Assembly (NCBI RefSeq): GCF_004745945.1
Contig: NZ_SRLE01000006.1
Span: 496,001-560,000, forward strand
Direction: 5' to 3'
Length of the DNA: 64,000 bases
Source: Mangrovimicrobium sediminis
Lineage (GTDB): Bacteria > Pseudomonadota > Gammaproteobacteria > Pseudomonadales > Halieaceae
Within the stretch, counting starts at the first letter, position 1, and the number at the start of each line of letters is the position of its first letter. Below, piece after piece: positions 41,051 through 52,721 of this stretch. The position numbers and the translations under genes were made by a program. The notes beneath the pieces are model-generated. The model had not been told where the DNA came from. It saw nothing but the letters and a program-made list of their open reading frames with translations, and did not search any database.

Positions 41051-42331
41051 GTGCACATCGACCAGATGTCAGGTGAACAGTTGCAGGCCGAGCTCCAGGC
41101 CCTGGAATCACGCTACACGGAACTGGCCGCCCGCCAGCTCAAGCTGGACCTCACCCGCGGCAAGCCCAGCGCGGCCCAGGTGGCGCTCTCCGATGCGCTG
41201 GACGGCATTCTCGGCGGCAACTACCGCGCCGCGGACGGCACCGATGTGCGCAACTACGGCGGACTCGACGGCCTGCCCGAGGCCAAGCAGCTGTTCGCCG
41301 GCATGCTCGAGATGCCCGCGGACGCCATCCTGATCGGCGGCAACTCCAGCCTGACCCTGATGTACGCGGTGATCGATTTCGCCCTGTCCTTCGGCCTGCG
41401 CGGCCCGGAATCCGCCTGGGGCAACAGCGACGAAGTGAAGTTCCTGTGCCCGGTGCCGGGTTACGACCGCCACTTTGCCATCTGCGAGCACCTGGGCATC
41501 GAGATGGTCCCGGTGCCCATGCTGGCTACCGGGCCGGACATGGACGCCGTCGAGAAGCTGGTGGCGGCGGACCCCGCAATCAAGGGCATGTGGTGCGTGC
41601 CGCGCTTTTCCAACCCCACCGGTTGCGTCTATAGCCGCGCCACGGTGGAGCGCCTGGCCCAGCTCGGCAACATCGCCGGCGATGACTTCGTGCTCATGTA
41701 CGACAACGCCTACGCCGTGCACACCCTGTACCCGGACGCCGAGCCCCTGGCCAGCCTGTACGCCGCCTGCGAGCGCCATGGCACCCTCGACTCGGTGTTC
41801 CAATTCGGCTCGACCTCCAAGATTACCTTCGCCGGCGCCGGAGTCGCCTTCATGGGCAGCAGCCCGGCCAACCTGGCGGCCTTCAAGCAACACCTGGGCT
41901 TCCAGTCGATCGGCCCGGACAAGGTCAACCAGCTGCGCCACGTGCGCTTCCTCGGCGACGCCGAGGGCCTTGCCGCGCTCATGGGCAAGCACGCCGAGCT
42001 GCTGCGCCCGCGTTTCGAGGCGGTGCTGGAGATCCTCGAGGCGGAACTGGCGGGCACCGGCATGGGCGAGTGGCTGTCGCCGCGCGGCGGCTACTTCATT
42101 TCCTTCAACACCCGCCCGGGGCTGGCGAAAACCGTGGTGAAACTGGCCGCTGACGTCGGCGTGGCGCTGACCCCCGCCGGCGCGACCTTTCCCTACGGCA
42201 ACGACCCCGAGGACAGCAACATCCGCCTGGCGCCGAGCTTCCCCTCGCTGGAGGACGTGCAGGCGACGGCGGAAGTATTCGCGCTGTGCGTGAAGCTGGC
42301 GAGCGTGCGCCAGCGACTGGCTGGTAACTGA
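41051..42331 (+). CDS. PLP-dependent aminotransferase (class I, aspartate aminotransferase-like)
   Basis: 426-residue fold-type I aminotransferase. The PLP-binding Lys is in GSTSKITFAGAGVAF. Other markers are NSSLTLMYAVIDF, PRFSNPTGCVYS (the NPTG motif) and the C-terminal Arg in NIRLAPSFPS. It belongs to the branch with actinobacterial-type aspartate transaminases (MocR-like aminotransferase family) rather than E. coli AspC. The GTG start has AAGAGGA seven bases upstream. It is divergent from lon. Substrate not determinable from sequence. Confidence 0.87.
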   Translation: MHIDQMSGEQLQAELQALESRYTELAARQLKLDLTRGKPSAAQVALSDALDGILGGNYRAADGTDVRNYGGLDGLPEAKQLFAGMLEMPADAILIGGNSSLTLMYAVIDFALSFGLRGPESAWGNSDEVKFLCPVPGYDRHFAICEHLGIEMVPVPMLATGPDMDAVEKLVAADPAIKGMWCVPRFSNPTGCVYSRATVERLAQLGNIAGDDFVLMYDNAYAVHTLYPDAEPLASLYAACERHGTLDSVFQFGSTSKITFAGAGVAFMGSSPANLAAFKQHLGFQSIGPDKVNQLRHVRFLGDAEGLAALMGKHAELLRPRFEAVLEILEAELAGTGMGEWLSPRGGYFISFNTRPGLAKTVVKLAADVGVALTPAGATFPYGNDPEDSNIRLAPSFPSLEDVQATAEVFALCVKLASVRQRLAGN

Positions 42332-42338
42332 GCGACAG

Positions 42339-42374
42339 GCTGGCGGGCGCCTGCTATCGGCGGCGCCTGCCAGC
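42339..42374. other. Strong 13-bp hairpin between convergent genes
   Basis: GCTGGCGGGCGCC (42339-42351) pairs fully with GGCGCCTGCCAGC (42362-42374), with one G-T pair and a ten-base loop. An A run follows on the plus strand, so neither strand has the stem-then-T order of an intrinsic terminator. It lies between the aminotransferase stop and the DUF1820 stop. Confidence 0.6.
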
Positions 42375-42399
42375 AAAAAGACTCTACCTGTAAGGAGCC

Positions 42400-42747
42400 C
42401 TACTCTTCCGAGCCGGACTGCGGCGGGATGCCGCCGGGCAGCGGGAAGCTGGCGATATTACTGCCGGGGGCGGGCTTGACGTCGGAGACGCGGGCCGCGC
42501 CTTCCTTGTCGACCTCGTCGATACGGATGATGGACTGCAGCGGAATATAGCTGCGGATGACGCCGCCGAACTCGTTCTTCAGCTTCTCTTCGCTGGGATC
42601 GACCAGGATCTGCGAGCGCTCACCGAAGATGAATTCCTCGATCTCGATGAAGCCCCACATGTCACTTTGGTAGATCTGCCGGGCGAATACCTCGAACACC
42701 TGGCTGCCGTTCTGGAAGATGACTTTATAGACGGGTTGGGCTGGCAT
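42400..42747 (-). CDS. DUF1820 family protein
   Basis: 115 residues. It starts MPAQPVYKVIFQNGSQVFEV and contains the family core QIYQSDMWGFIEIEEFIFGE and VIRSYIPLQSIIRIDEV. GAGGAG lies just before the ATG at 42747; the frame is open further upstream, but that part lacks a ribosome site. A small cytosolic protein, function unknown, typical of gammaproteobacteria and often found near miaB, as here (divergent). Confidence 0.88.
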   Translation of the reverse strand: MPAQPVYKVIFQNGSQVFEVFARQIYQSDMWGFIEIEEFIFGERSQILVDPSEEKLKNEFGGVIRSYIPLQSIIRIDEVDKEGAARVSDVKPAPGSNIASFPLPGGIPPQSGSEE

Positions 42748-42937
42748 GCTCTCCTCGGTGGGCGGCGCCGGAAAATCCCCCGCTGGCCGCCGGATTTCAG
42801 GGGGCGGCAATCTTACCACCCTCGCGGCGAATTACCAGCACACCCCCCGCGCCACCCCTAGGTTTCGCCGGGGCGACTCTGTATAATCCGCTGCCCTTTT
42901 CCCAGACTACGCCGGCCGGGGCCGGACAGCAAACACA

Positions 42938-44269
42938 GTGAGCAGGAAACTCTACATCCAGACCCACGGTTGCCAGATGAACGAATACGACTCAGCGCGT
43001 ATGCGTGACCTGCTGGGCGAGTCCCATGGCCTGGAGCCCACCGAGAACCCGGAAGAGGCCGACGTACTCCTGCTAAACACCTGTTCCATAAGGGAAAAGG
43101 CCCAGGAGAAGGTCTTCCACCAGCTGGGCCGCTGGAAGCACCTCAAGCAGAAGAAGCCGGACCTGGTGATCGGCGTCGGCGGCTGCGTCGCCAGCCAGGA
43201 GGGCGAGGCCATCGCCCGCCGCGCACCCTACGTGGACATCGTGTTCGGCCCGCAGACCCTGCACCGCCTGCCCGACATGCTGGAGCAGCGCGGGCCGGGC
43301 GGCACCCTGGTGGTGGACGTCAGCTTCCCCGAGATCGAGAAATTCGACCGCCTGCCGGAACCCAAGGTTGAAGGCCCCACCGCCTTCGTCTCGGTAATGG
43401 AAGGCTGCTCCAAGTACTGCACGTTCTGCGTGGTGCCCTACACCCGCGGCGAGGAGGTCTCGCGCCCGGTGGATGACGTCATCGCCGAAGTCGCCCACCT
43501 GGCCGCCGGCGGCGTGCGGGAAGTGAACCTGCTGGGCCAGAACGTCAACGCCTACCGCGGCGCGACCCACGAGGGCGAGATCGCCGATTTCGCCGAACTC
43601 CTGCATTTCGTCGCGAAAGTGCCGGGCATCGAGCGCATCCGCTACACCACCTCGCACCCGGTGGAGTTCTCCGACGCGCTGATCGCCGCCTACGCGGAGA
43701 TCCCGCAGCTGGTGGACCACCTGCACCTGCCGGTGCAGAGCGGCTCGGACAAGATCCTGGCGGCCATGAAGCGCGGCCACACCGCCCTGGAGTACAAGTC
43801 CAAGATCCGCCGCCTGCGCCAGATCCGCCCGGATATCAGCATCTCCTCGGACTTCATCATCGGCTTCCCCGGCGAGAGCGAGGCGGATTTTGCCGCCACC
43901 ATGAAACTGATCGAGGAGATCGGCTTCGACGTCTCCTTCAGCTTCGTCTACAGCGCGCGGCCGGGCACGCCGGCGGCGGAACTGCCCGACGACACCCCGG
44001 AGCAGACCAAGAAACAGCGCCTGCAGATACTGCAGACGCGCATCAACCAGCAGGCGCAGGCGATCAGCCGGCGCATGGTGGGCAGCGAGCAGCGTGTGCT
44101 GGTCACCGGCGTGGCCAAAAAAGACCCCGGGCAGCTGCAGGGGCGCACCGAGAACAACCGCGTGGTGAACTTCCATGCCACCGACCACGGCCTGATCGGC
44201 GACTTTGTCACCGTGGAGATTCTCGAGGCCCTGCCGAACTCCCTGCGCGGCACCCTTCTGGCCGGTTGA
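42938..44269 (+). CDS. miaB: tRNA-2-methylthio-N6-dimethylallyladenosine synthase MiaB
   Basis: 443-residue radical-SAM methylthiotransferase acting on A37 of tRNAs reading UNN codons. The N-terminal cluster cysteines are in [21 protein letters not shown] and [10 protein letters not shown]. The radical-SAM motif CSKYCTFC has Cys157, Cys161 and Cys164. A C-terminal TRAM domain ends at [12 protein letters not shown]. It starts with GTG. It heads the conserved miaB-phoH-ybeY-corC-lnt run. Confidence 0.97.
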   Translation: MSRKLYIQTHGCQMNEYDSARMRDLLGESHGLEPTENPEEADVLLLNTCSIREKAQEKVFHQLGRWKHLKQKKPDLVIGVGGCVASQEGEAIARRAPYVDIVFGPQTLHRLPDMLEQRGPGGTLVVDVSFPEIEKFDRLPEPKVEGPTAFVSVMEGCSKYCTFCVVPYTRGEEVSRPVDDVIAEVAHLAAGGVREVNLLGQNVNAYRGATHEGEIADFAELLHFVAKVPGIERIRYTTSHPVEFSDALIAAYAEIPQLVDHLHLPVQSGSDKILAAMKRGHTALEYKSKIRRLRQIRPDISISSDFIIGFPGESEADFAATMKLIEEIGFDVSFSFVYSARPGTPAAELPDDTPEQTKKQRLQILQTRINQQAQAISRRMVGSEQRVLVTGVAKKDPGQLQGRTENNRVVNFHATDHGLIGDFVTVEILEALPNSLRGTLLAG

Positions 44270-44332
44270 CGCACGCGCATTCCGGTATATCCTTGAGCCT
44301 ATCGAGACAGCCCACGCGGCCCCCTGACCAGT

Positions 44333-45388
44333 TTGACTGAAGAACCTCCCGCACAAAGCACGGCATCGCAGCCGGCTACCCAGCAGCACCTGACCCTTGA
44401 ACCCAATGACCCGCGTCATCTGGCCATGCTCTGCGGCCAGCTGGACGGCCACCTGCGGCAGATCGAGGAGCGCCTGGGCGTGACCATCAGCAACCGCGGC
44501 AACCAGTTCCAGATCAGCGGTCCGTCGGTCAATGTGGCTGCGGCGCAGCACCTGCTCATCTACCTCTATGCCGAAGTCTGCCAGGGCGTCGGCCTGTCGC
44601 CGGAATCGCTGCACCTGCACCTGCAGGAGGCGGGCCTGGAGCACCTGGCCGAGCGCGCCGCGTCCGGCACCGACGCGCCGGTGGAGGCCCTGCAGGTCAT
44701 CCGCACCCGGCGCGCCTCGGTCAAGCCCCGCGGCAAGAACCAGCAGGGCTATGTGCGCGCCATCAAGCAGTGCGACATCAATTTCGGTATCGGCCCGGCG
44801 GGCACCGGCAAGACCTACCTGGCGGTGGCCTGCGCCGTGGAGGCGCTGCTGGAAGAGCGGGTGCGGCGCATCCTGCTGGTGCGCCCGGCGGTGGAGGCCG
44901 GCGAGAAGCTCGGTTTCCTGCCCGGCGACCTGGCGCAGAAGATCGACCCCTACCTGCGCCCGCTGTACGACGCCCTCTACGAGATGCTCGGCTTCGAGAC
45001 GGTCAACAAGTACATCGAGCGCAACATCATCGAGGTCGCGCCGCTGGCCTTCATGCGCGGGCGCACCCTGAACAACGCGTTTATCATCCTCGACGAGGCG
45101 CAGAACACCACTCGCGAGCAGATGAAGATGTTCCTCACCCGCATCGGCTTCGGCTCCACCGCGGTGATCACCGGCGACGCCACGCAGATCGACCTGCCGC
45201 GCGGCGCCCAGTCCGGCCTCACCCACGCCGGCAACATCCTGCACGGCGTGGACGGTATCAGCTTCACCTGGTTCGCCAACAAGGACGTGGTGCGCCACCC
45301 GCTGGTACAGCGCATCGTGGAGGCCTACGACGCCCACGAGGACAAGGCCACGCCGCTGGACTCGCCCATGGACAAGCGCAAGCCGTGA
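44333..45388 (+). CDS. ybeZ: PhoH-like ATPase (YbeZ)
   Basis: 351 residues, with an N-terminal KH-like region (RNA binding) and a P-loop ATPase domain: Walker A FGIGPAGTGKTYLAV near residue 155, Walker B AFIILDEAQNTT. The start is TTG at 44333 by comparison with relatives (TLEPNDPRHLAMLCGQLDGH); no clear ribosome site. Works with the endoribonuclease YbeY in ribosome and rRNA quality control. Its stop overlaps the GTG of ybeY by four bases. Confidence 0.94.
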   Translation: MTEEPPAQSTASQPATQQHLTLEPNDPRHLAMLCGQLDGHLRQIEERLGVTISNRGNQFQISGPSVNVAAAQHLLIYLYAEVCQGVGLSPESLHLHLQEAGLEHLAERAASGTDAPVEALQVIRTRRASVKPRGKNQQGYVRAIKQCDINFGIGPAGTGKTYLAVACAVEALLEERVRRILLVRPAVEAGEKLGFLPGDLAQKIDPYLRPLYDALYEMLGFETVNKYIERNIIEVAPLAFMRGRTLNNAFIILDEAQNTTREQMKMFLTRIGFGSTAVITGDATQIDLPRGAQSGLTHAGNILHGVDGISFTWFANKDVVRHPLVQRIVEAYDAHEDKATPLDSPMDKRKP

Positions 45389-45864
45389 ACCTGCAGGTCG
45401 ACATCCAGAACGCCAGCGCCGAACCCGTTCCCGACGAGGAGGACATACGGGGCTGGATCGAGGCGGCACTGGCCGATAGCGGCCGCGCACACACGGAGAT
45501 CAGCCTGCGCCTGGTCGACGCCGCGGAAATGACCCGGCTCAACGCCGACTACCGCGGCAAGTCCGGCCCCACCAACGTACTGTCCTTCCCCGCCGACCTG
45601 CCGCCGGAACTGGACCTGCCACTGCTCGGCGACATCGCCATCTGTGCGCCGGTGGTGCGCGCGGAAGCGGAGCAGCAGGGCAAACCCCTCGCCCACCACT
45701 GGGCGCACATGGCAGTGCACGGCACCCTGCACCTGCTGGGTTACGATCACATCGAAGAGGACGAGGCGCTGGCCATGGAGCACCTGGAAACCCGGGTCCT
45801 GTCCGCCCTCGGCATCCCCTGTCCCTATGCGGACGAGTCTTTCACGGAGCACGCGCGCGCATGA
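45385..45864 (+). CDS. ybeY: rRNA maturation endoribonuclease YbeY
   Basis: 159-residue metal-dependent RNase needed for 16S rRNA 3'-end processing. The zinc site HMAVHGTLHLLGYDH (HxxxHxxxxxH) and the upstream GPTNVLSFPAD motif are intact. GTG start, four-base overlap with ybeZ; its TGA overlaps the corC ATG by four bases, so all three are translationally coupled. Confidence 0.96.
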   Translation: MNLQVDIQNASAEPVPDEEDIRGWIEAALADSGRAHTEISLRLVDAAEMTRLNADYRGKSGPTNVLSFPADLPPELDLPLLGDIAICAPVVRAEAEQQGKPLAHHWAHMAVHGTLHLLGYDHIEEDEALAMEHLETRVLSALGIPCPYADESFTEHARA

Positions 45865-46706
45865 GCGACGACAATTCAGGGAACGATCAGGGCGAGCGTT
45901 CCTGGCTGGACAAGATCGGCCAGCTGTTCTCCAGCGAGCCGCGCACGCGGCGCGACCTGGAGGACGTGCTCGCCGTCGCCGCCGAGAACGAGGTCATCGA
46001 CCAGGACGCCCGCAGCATCATGGAGGGCGCCATGCAGGTCAGCGACATGCAGGTGCGCGACATCATGATCCCGCGCGCGCAGATGGAAGTGATCAAGGCC
46101 GATACCCCGCTGGAAACCTTCCTGCCGCAGATCATCCGCTCGGCGCACTCGCGCTACCCGGTGATCGGCGAGAACCCGGACGACGTGATGGGCATCCTGC
46201 TGGCCAAGGACCTGCTGCCGCAGATCCTGACCCGGGACAGCGACGAGGTGCGCATCGAGGACCTGCTGCGGCCCACCGTGGTGGTGCCGGAGAGCAAGCG
46301 CCTCAACGTGCTGCTGCGCGAGTTCCGCGAGAACCGCAACCACATGGCCATCGTCATCGACGAATACGGCGGCGTGGCCGGGCTGGTCACCATCGAGGAC
46401 GTGCTGGAGGAGATCGTCGGTGATATCGAGGACGAGACCGACGTCGAGGAAGACCGCTTCATCCGCCGCATTTCCGACGACGATTTTTTCGTCAAGGCGC
46501 TGACGCCGATCGACGACTTCAACGAGTACTTCAAGGCCGATTTCAGCGACGACGAATTCGACACCATCGGCGGACTGGTCATCCAGGCGCTGGGCCACAT
46601 GCCCGCGCGCAACGAGGTGGCGGTCATCGACGACTTCGAGTTCAAGGTCATCAACGCCGACCAGCGCAAGATCCACAGCCTGCGCATGCGGCCCCTGCGC
46701 GACTAG
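45861..46706 (+). CDS. corC: CorC/HlyC family CBS-domain protein (YbeX)
   Basis: 281 residues: two CBS domains (VRDIMIPRAQMEVIKADTPL; RLNVLLREFRENRNHMAIVI) and a C-terminal CorC_HlyC domain (FNTIGG-like DTIGGLVIQALGHMPARN). It lacks the membrane domain of CNNM proteins and is cytosolic. Linked in other bacteria to Mg/Co efflux and ribosome homeostasis. Four-base overlap with ybeY, 12 bases to lnt. Confidence 0.94.
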   Translation: MSDDNSGNDQGERSWLDKIGQLFSSEPRTRRDLEDVLAVAAENEVIDQDARSIMEGAMQVSDMQVRDIMIPRAQMEVIKADTPLETFLPQIIRSAHSRYPVIGENPDDVMGILLAKDLLPQILTRDSDEVRIEDLLRPTVVVPESKRLNVLLREFRENRNHMAIVIDEYGGVAGLVTIEDVLEEIVGDIEDETDVEEDRFIRRISDDDFFVKALTPIDDFNEYFKADFSDDEFDTIGGLVIQALGHMPARNEVAVIDDFEFKVINADQRKIHSLRMRPLRD

Positions 46707-46718
46707 CGGCCGGCGCCC

Positions 46719-48227
46719 GTGTCCGCCTCGCGCAACGCGCTGCTCGCCCTGGTGGCGGCGCCGCTGGCCGGCGCCGGGGTCACCCTCTCCCTCGCACCTT
46801 TCAACCTGTGGCCGGCGGGCATCGCCGGCTGTGCCGTACTCGCGTGGCTGCTGTGCACCTGCAGCGCGGGCCAGGCGGCGCTGCGCGGCTGGGGCTTTGG
46901 CCTGGGCATGTTCGGCAGCGGCGTGTCCTGGGTCTACGTCAGCATCCACACCTACGGCTATGCCTCGCCGGCCCTCGCCGGCGGCCTGACCGCGGCGTTC
47001 TGCGCCGGCCTGGCCCTGCTGCTCGCCCTGTTCGGCTGGACCTACGCGCGCTTCATCCGCCCACTGCCGGGGGGCATGCTGCTCGGCTTCCCGCTGCTCT
47101 GGGTACTGTTCGAGTGGCTGCGCAGCTGGCTGCTGACAGGCTTCCCCTGGCTGTACCTGGGCTACGCCCACGTCGATACCTGGATCGCCGGCTGGGCGCC
47201 GATCGGCGGCGTGTTCGCGCTGTCCTTCATCGTCGCCATCTCCGGCGCCTGCCTGTTCCTGGCCTGGCGCAGCCGGCAGCTGGTCTCGATCACCACCTAC
47301 GCGGTGATCCTGGCTACCCTGTGGGTGGGCGGCGCGGTACTGCGGCCGATCGAGTGGGTGGTGCGCGCCAGCGAGCGACCGCTCACGGTGGCGATCTACC
47401 AGCCCAATGTGCCGCAGGAGATCAAGTGGAACCGGCGCTACTACCCGGAGATCATCGGTCAGCTCAAGCGCGCCTCGCTGCCGCTGCTGGGCAACGACAT
47501 CCTGGTCTGGCCGGAGGCGGCGGTCCCCAACTACTACCAGAACGCCGAGGGTTTCATCGACGGCGTGGCGGAGCAGGCGCGGGTGCTGGACACCACGCTG
47601 GTCACCGGCATCCCCTATCGCACGGCGGACGGCCGCGCCTACTACAACAGCATCATCGCCACTGGCAGCGGCAGCGGCGTCTACCACAAGCAGCGCCTGG
47701 TGCCCTTCGGCGAGTACGTGCCGCTGGAACAGATGCTGCGCGGGCTGATCGCGTTCTTCGACCTGCCGATGTCAGACTTCACTTCGGGCCCGAACAAGCA
47801 GCTGCCATTGCAGGCGGGCGCGTTCCGCGTGGCGCCCTTCATCTGCTACGAAATTGTCTACCCGGAACTGGTGGCCTGGGGTGCGCGGCGCGCGGACCTG
47901 ATGATCACGATCAGCAACGACAGCTGGTTCGGCGACAGTATCGGCCCGCTGCAACACCTGCAGATGGCGCAGATGCGTGCCCTGGAAAACGGCCGCTACC
48001 TGATTCGCGGCACCAACAATGGGGTCTCGGCGATTGTCGACCACCGGGGGCAGATCCTGGCGCGCAGTGAGCGCTTTGTCGAGACGAGCCTCACGGGTGA
48101 GGTGGAGCCGATGCTGGGCAAGACGCCGTTCGGTACGTTTGGTTGCAAGCCGGTGATTCTGGGGTGTTTCCTGGGGTTGGTGCTGATGTACGTCATCTAT
48201 GTGGGGCTGTGGCGGGATACCGACTGA
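46719..48227 (+). CDS. lnt: Apolipoprotein N-acyltransferase
   Basis: 502-residue inner-membrane enzyme that adds the third acyl chain to lipoproteins. Six or more N-terminal membrane helices are followed by a periplasmic nitrilase-like domain. The Glu-Lys-Cys triad is seen in VWPEAAVP, VYHKQRLVPFGEYVP and PFICYEIVYPE. A final helix (GCFLGLVLMYVIYVGLW) re-enters the membrane. GTG start, closing the miaB-to-lnt operon. It supports the export of LptE, whose gene lies downstream. Confidence 0.95.
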   Translation: MSASRNALLALVAAPLAGAGVTLSLAPFNLWPAGIAGCAVLAWLLCTCSAGQAALRGWGFGLGMFGSGVSWVYVSIHTYGYASPALAGGLTAAFCAGLALLLALFGWTYARFIRPLPGGMLLGFPLLWVLFEWLRSWLLTGFPWLYLGYAHVDTWIAGWAPIGGVFALSFIVAISGACLFLAWRSRQLVSITTYAVILATLWVGGAVLRPIEWVVRASERPLTVAIYQPNVPQEIKWNRRYYPEIIGQLKRASLPLLGNDILVWPEAAVPNYYQNAEGFIDGVAEQARVLDTTLVTGIPYRTADGRAYYNSIIATGSGSGVYHKQRLVPFGEYVPLEQMLRGLIAFFDLPMSDFTSGPNKQLPLQAGAFRVAPFICYEIVYPELVAWGARRADLMITISNDSWFGDSIGPLQHLQMAQMRALENGRYLIRGTNNGVSAIVDHRGQILARSERFVETSLTGEVEPMLGKTPFGTFGCKPVILGCFLGLVLMYVIYVGLWRDTD

Positions 48228-48346
48228 GCCCCCCGCCTCCTCTCCACCTTGTACCGATTTTCTCCGATAGATTTCCCGGCCTCCCTGCTCCGGCCCCAGC
48301 TACTGGATGTATAGAACCAACGGGGCGCGCCAAACGCCGACGGTCA

Positions 48347-48479
48347 ACCAGACATGACTTTGCTCCGCGGTCCACGCCCCTCCGGGGTGCCCTCAGTCGG
48401 TCGTGAGCCTGAAAGCGCTTCGCTGTCTCCCGCCACTCCCTCGGCGCGGCCCTGAAGGCTGCGCAAAGTCATGTCTGGT
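48347..48479. repeat. 133-bp element bounded by perfect 17-bp inverted repeats
   Basis: ACCAGACATGACTTTGC (48347-48363) and its exact reverse complement GCAAAGTCATGTCTGGT (48463-48479). The 99-base interior contains further small stems such as CCCCTCCGGGG. It has no reading frame of note. The form is that of a MITE-like or large palindromic intergenic repeat, or a folded RNA. No flanking target duplication was recognised. Confidence 0.75.
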
Positions 48480-48574
48480 CGCCCGCCGGCTTGTCTCCGG
48501 TGTACTTGCGGCTGATCCCGGCTCGTGGGGGAGCCCCGCTCAACTCCGGACTGCTGGAGAGAACCCTTTGCTAA

Positions 48575-51142
<2,568 letters not shown>

Positions 51143-51171
51143 CGCCGCCACTGAACCCCGGGACCCCCACC

Positions 51172-51690
51172 ATGCCACGGCTTATCGCCCGCTTCTCGCT
51201 ATTGACCTGTATCGCCCTGCTCGCCAGCTGCGGCTTCCAACTGCGCGGCACCGGCGGCGTGGCGGTCTCCGAGGAGTGGCGTTCGATGTACCTGGTCACC
51301 AGCAACCCGAACAGTGAATTCAGCCGCGAGATCAGGGCGCGTTTCGCCGCCAACGGCATCCAGTGGGCGGAGCAGGAAGAGGACGCCAACTACCAGGTGG
51401 TGCTGGGGCCGGAGCACTTCAACCAGCGCAACCTGTCGCTCAACTCCGAGGCCCGCGCCGCCGAATTCGAGCTGACCATGTCGGCGACGTTCTCGGTGCG
51501 CGACAAGCAGAACAAGCTGGTCATGCCGGACACCACCGCCAACGTGCTCAAGCAGATGGAAAACGACCCGCGCAACGTGGTCGGCAAGGCGGAGGAGATC
51601 CGCATCCTCAAGTCCGAGATGCGCGCCGAACTGGCCCAGCAGATCATGCGCCGCATCGCCTTCTTCGCCGCCGCCAGCCGGGACGGCTGA
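51172..51690 (+). CDS. lptE: LPS-assembly lipoprotein LptE
   Basis: 172 residues. The lipoprotein signal peptide ends in the lipobox LLASC (Cys20), followed by GFQLRG, the hallmark of LptE. In the outer membrane it forms the plug of the LptD translocon that delivers LPS to the surface. It lies 29 bases after leuS, and its TGA overlaps the holA ATG by one base, the usual gammaproteobacterial arrangement. Confidence 0.95.
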   Translation: MPRLIARFSLLTCIALLASCGFQLRGTGGVAVSEEWRSMYLVTSNPNSEFSREIRARFAANGIQWAEQEEDANYQVVLGPEHFNQRNLSLNSEARAAEFELTMSATFSVRDKQNKLVMPDTTANVLKQMENDPRNVVGKAEEIRILKSEMRAELAQQIMRRIAFFAAASRDG

Positions 51691-52703
51691 TGCGCCTCTA
51701 CCCGGAGAAACTCCCCGGGCAACTCAAACAGCAACTCCTGCCCGTCTACCTGGTCAGCGGCGACGAGCCCCTGCTGGTCCAGGAGTGCTGCGACGCGGTG
51801 CGCGCCGCCGCCCGCGCCGATGGCTGCAGCGAGCGCGAACTGATCGAGGCCGACGCCCCGGGCTTCAGCTGGGACGCCCTGGTCGGCAGCGCCGCCAGCA
51901 TGTCCCTGTTCGGCGAGCGCAAGCTGGTCGAGTTGCGCATCCCCAGCGGCAAGCCCGGCGCCGAAGGCAGCAAGGCGCTGCTCGAGTACCTGGCGCTGGG
52001 CGCCGACAGCGGGGACATCCTGCTGGTGGTCGCCGGCAAGATCGACAAGCAGTCCACCAACAGCAAGTGGTACAAAGCCCTGGATACCGCCGGGGCCACC
52101 GTACAGGTATGGCCGGTGAAACCGGCGGAAATGCCGCGCTGGATGCAGCAGCGCCTGGCCGCCGCGGGCCTGGAGATCGACCGCGACGCCCTGGAGATGC
52201 TCTGCGACCGGGTCGAGGGCAATCTGCTGGCGGCGGTTCAGGAAGTGGAGAAACTCAAGCTGCTGGCCGGCGAGGGGCGTATTTCCGCGGCGACAGTGGC
52301 CGCCTCGGTGGCGCACAACGCGCGCTACAACCTGTTCGACATGGCCGACCAGGCCCTCGCCGGCAACGCCGCCGACAGCCTGAAAATGCTGCACGGCCTG
52401 CGCGGCGAGGGCACCGAGCCCAGCGTCGCCCTGTGGGCGCTGCTGCGCGAGATCCGCACCCTGCAGCAGGCCAGCACCGCCGTCGATGCCGGCCAGCGCC
52501 CGCAGCAGGCGCTCACCGCCCTGCGCGTGTGGAACAACCGCATGGGTTTGATGCAGGGTGCGCTGGGGCGCCACAGCCGCGCCTCGCTGGGCCGCTTGCT
52601 GGAGAGCGCCGCGACAGTGGACGGCAGCATCAAGGGCTTCGCCGCCGGTAACCCCTGGGACAATCTCGACCGCCTGGTCCTGGCACTGGCCGGCCGCGGC
52701 TGA
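51690..52703 (+). CDS. holA: DNA polymerase III delta subunit
   Basis: 337-residue clamp-loader subunit that opens the beta clamp. The N-terminal YLVSGDEPLLVQECCDAVR and the MSLFGERKLVELRIP (clamp-binding region with SLFGER) are typical, and the C-terminal collar helices include NRMGLMQGALGRHSR. It starts by TGATG overlap with lptE. It is convergent with the exported methyltransferase gene. Confidence 0.95.
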   Translation: MRLYPEKLPGQLKQQLLPVYLVSGDEPLLVQECCDAVRAAARADGCSERELIEADAPGFSWDALVGSAASMSLFGERKLVELRIPSGKPGAEGSKALLEYLALGADSGDILLVVAGKIDKQSTNSKWYKALDTAGATVQVWPVKPAEMPRWMQQRLAAAGLEIDRDALEMLCDRVEGNLLAAVQEVEKLKLLAGEGRISAATVAASVAHNARYNLFDMADQALAGNAADSLKMLHGLRGEGTEPSVALWALLREIRTLQQASTAVDAGQRPQQALTALRVWNNRMGLMQGALGRHSRASLGRLLESAATVDGSIKGFAAGNPWDNLDRLVLALAGRG

Positions 52704-52721
52704 GTCCGCCCCCGGCGGGCG

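Noticed and set aside
48347-48479. Complete insertion sequence
   Set aside because: There are terminal inverted repeats but no transposase frame and no recognised target duplication; kept as a repeat element only.
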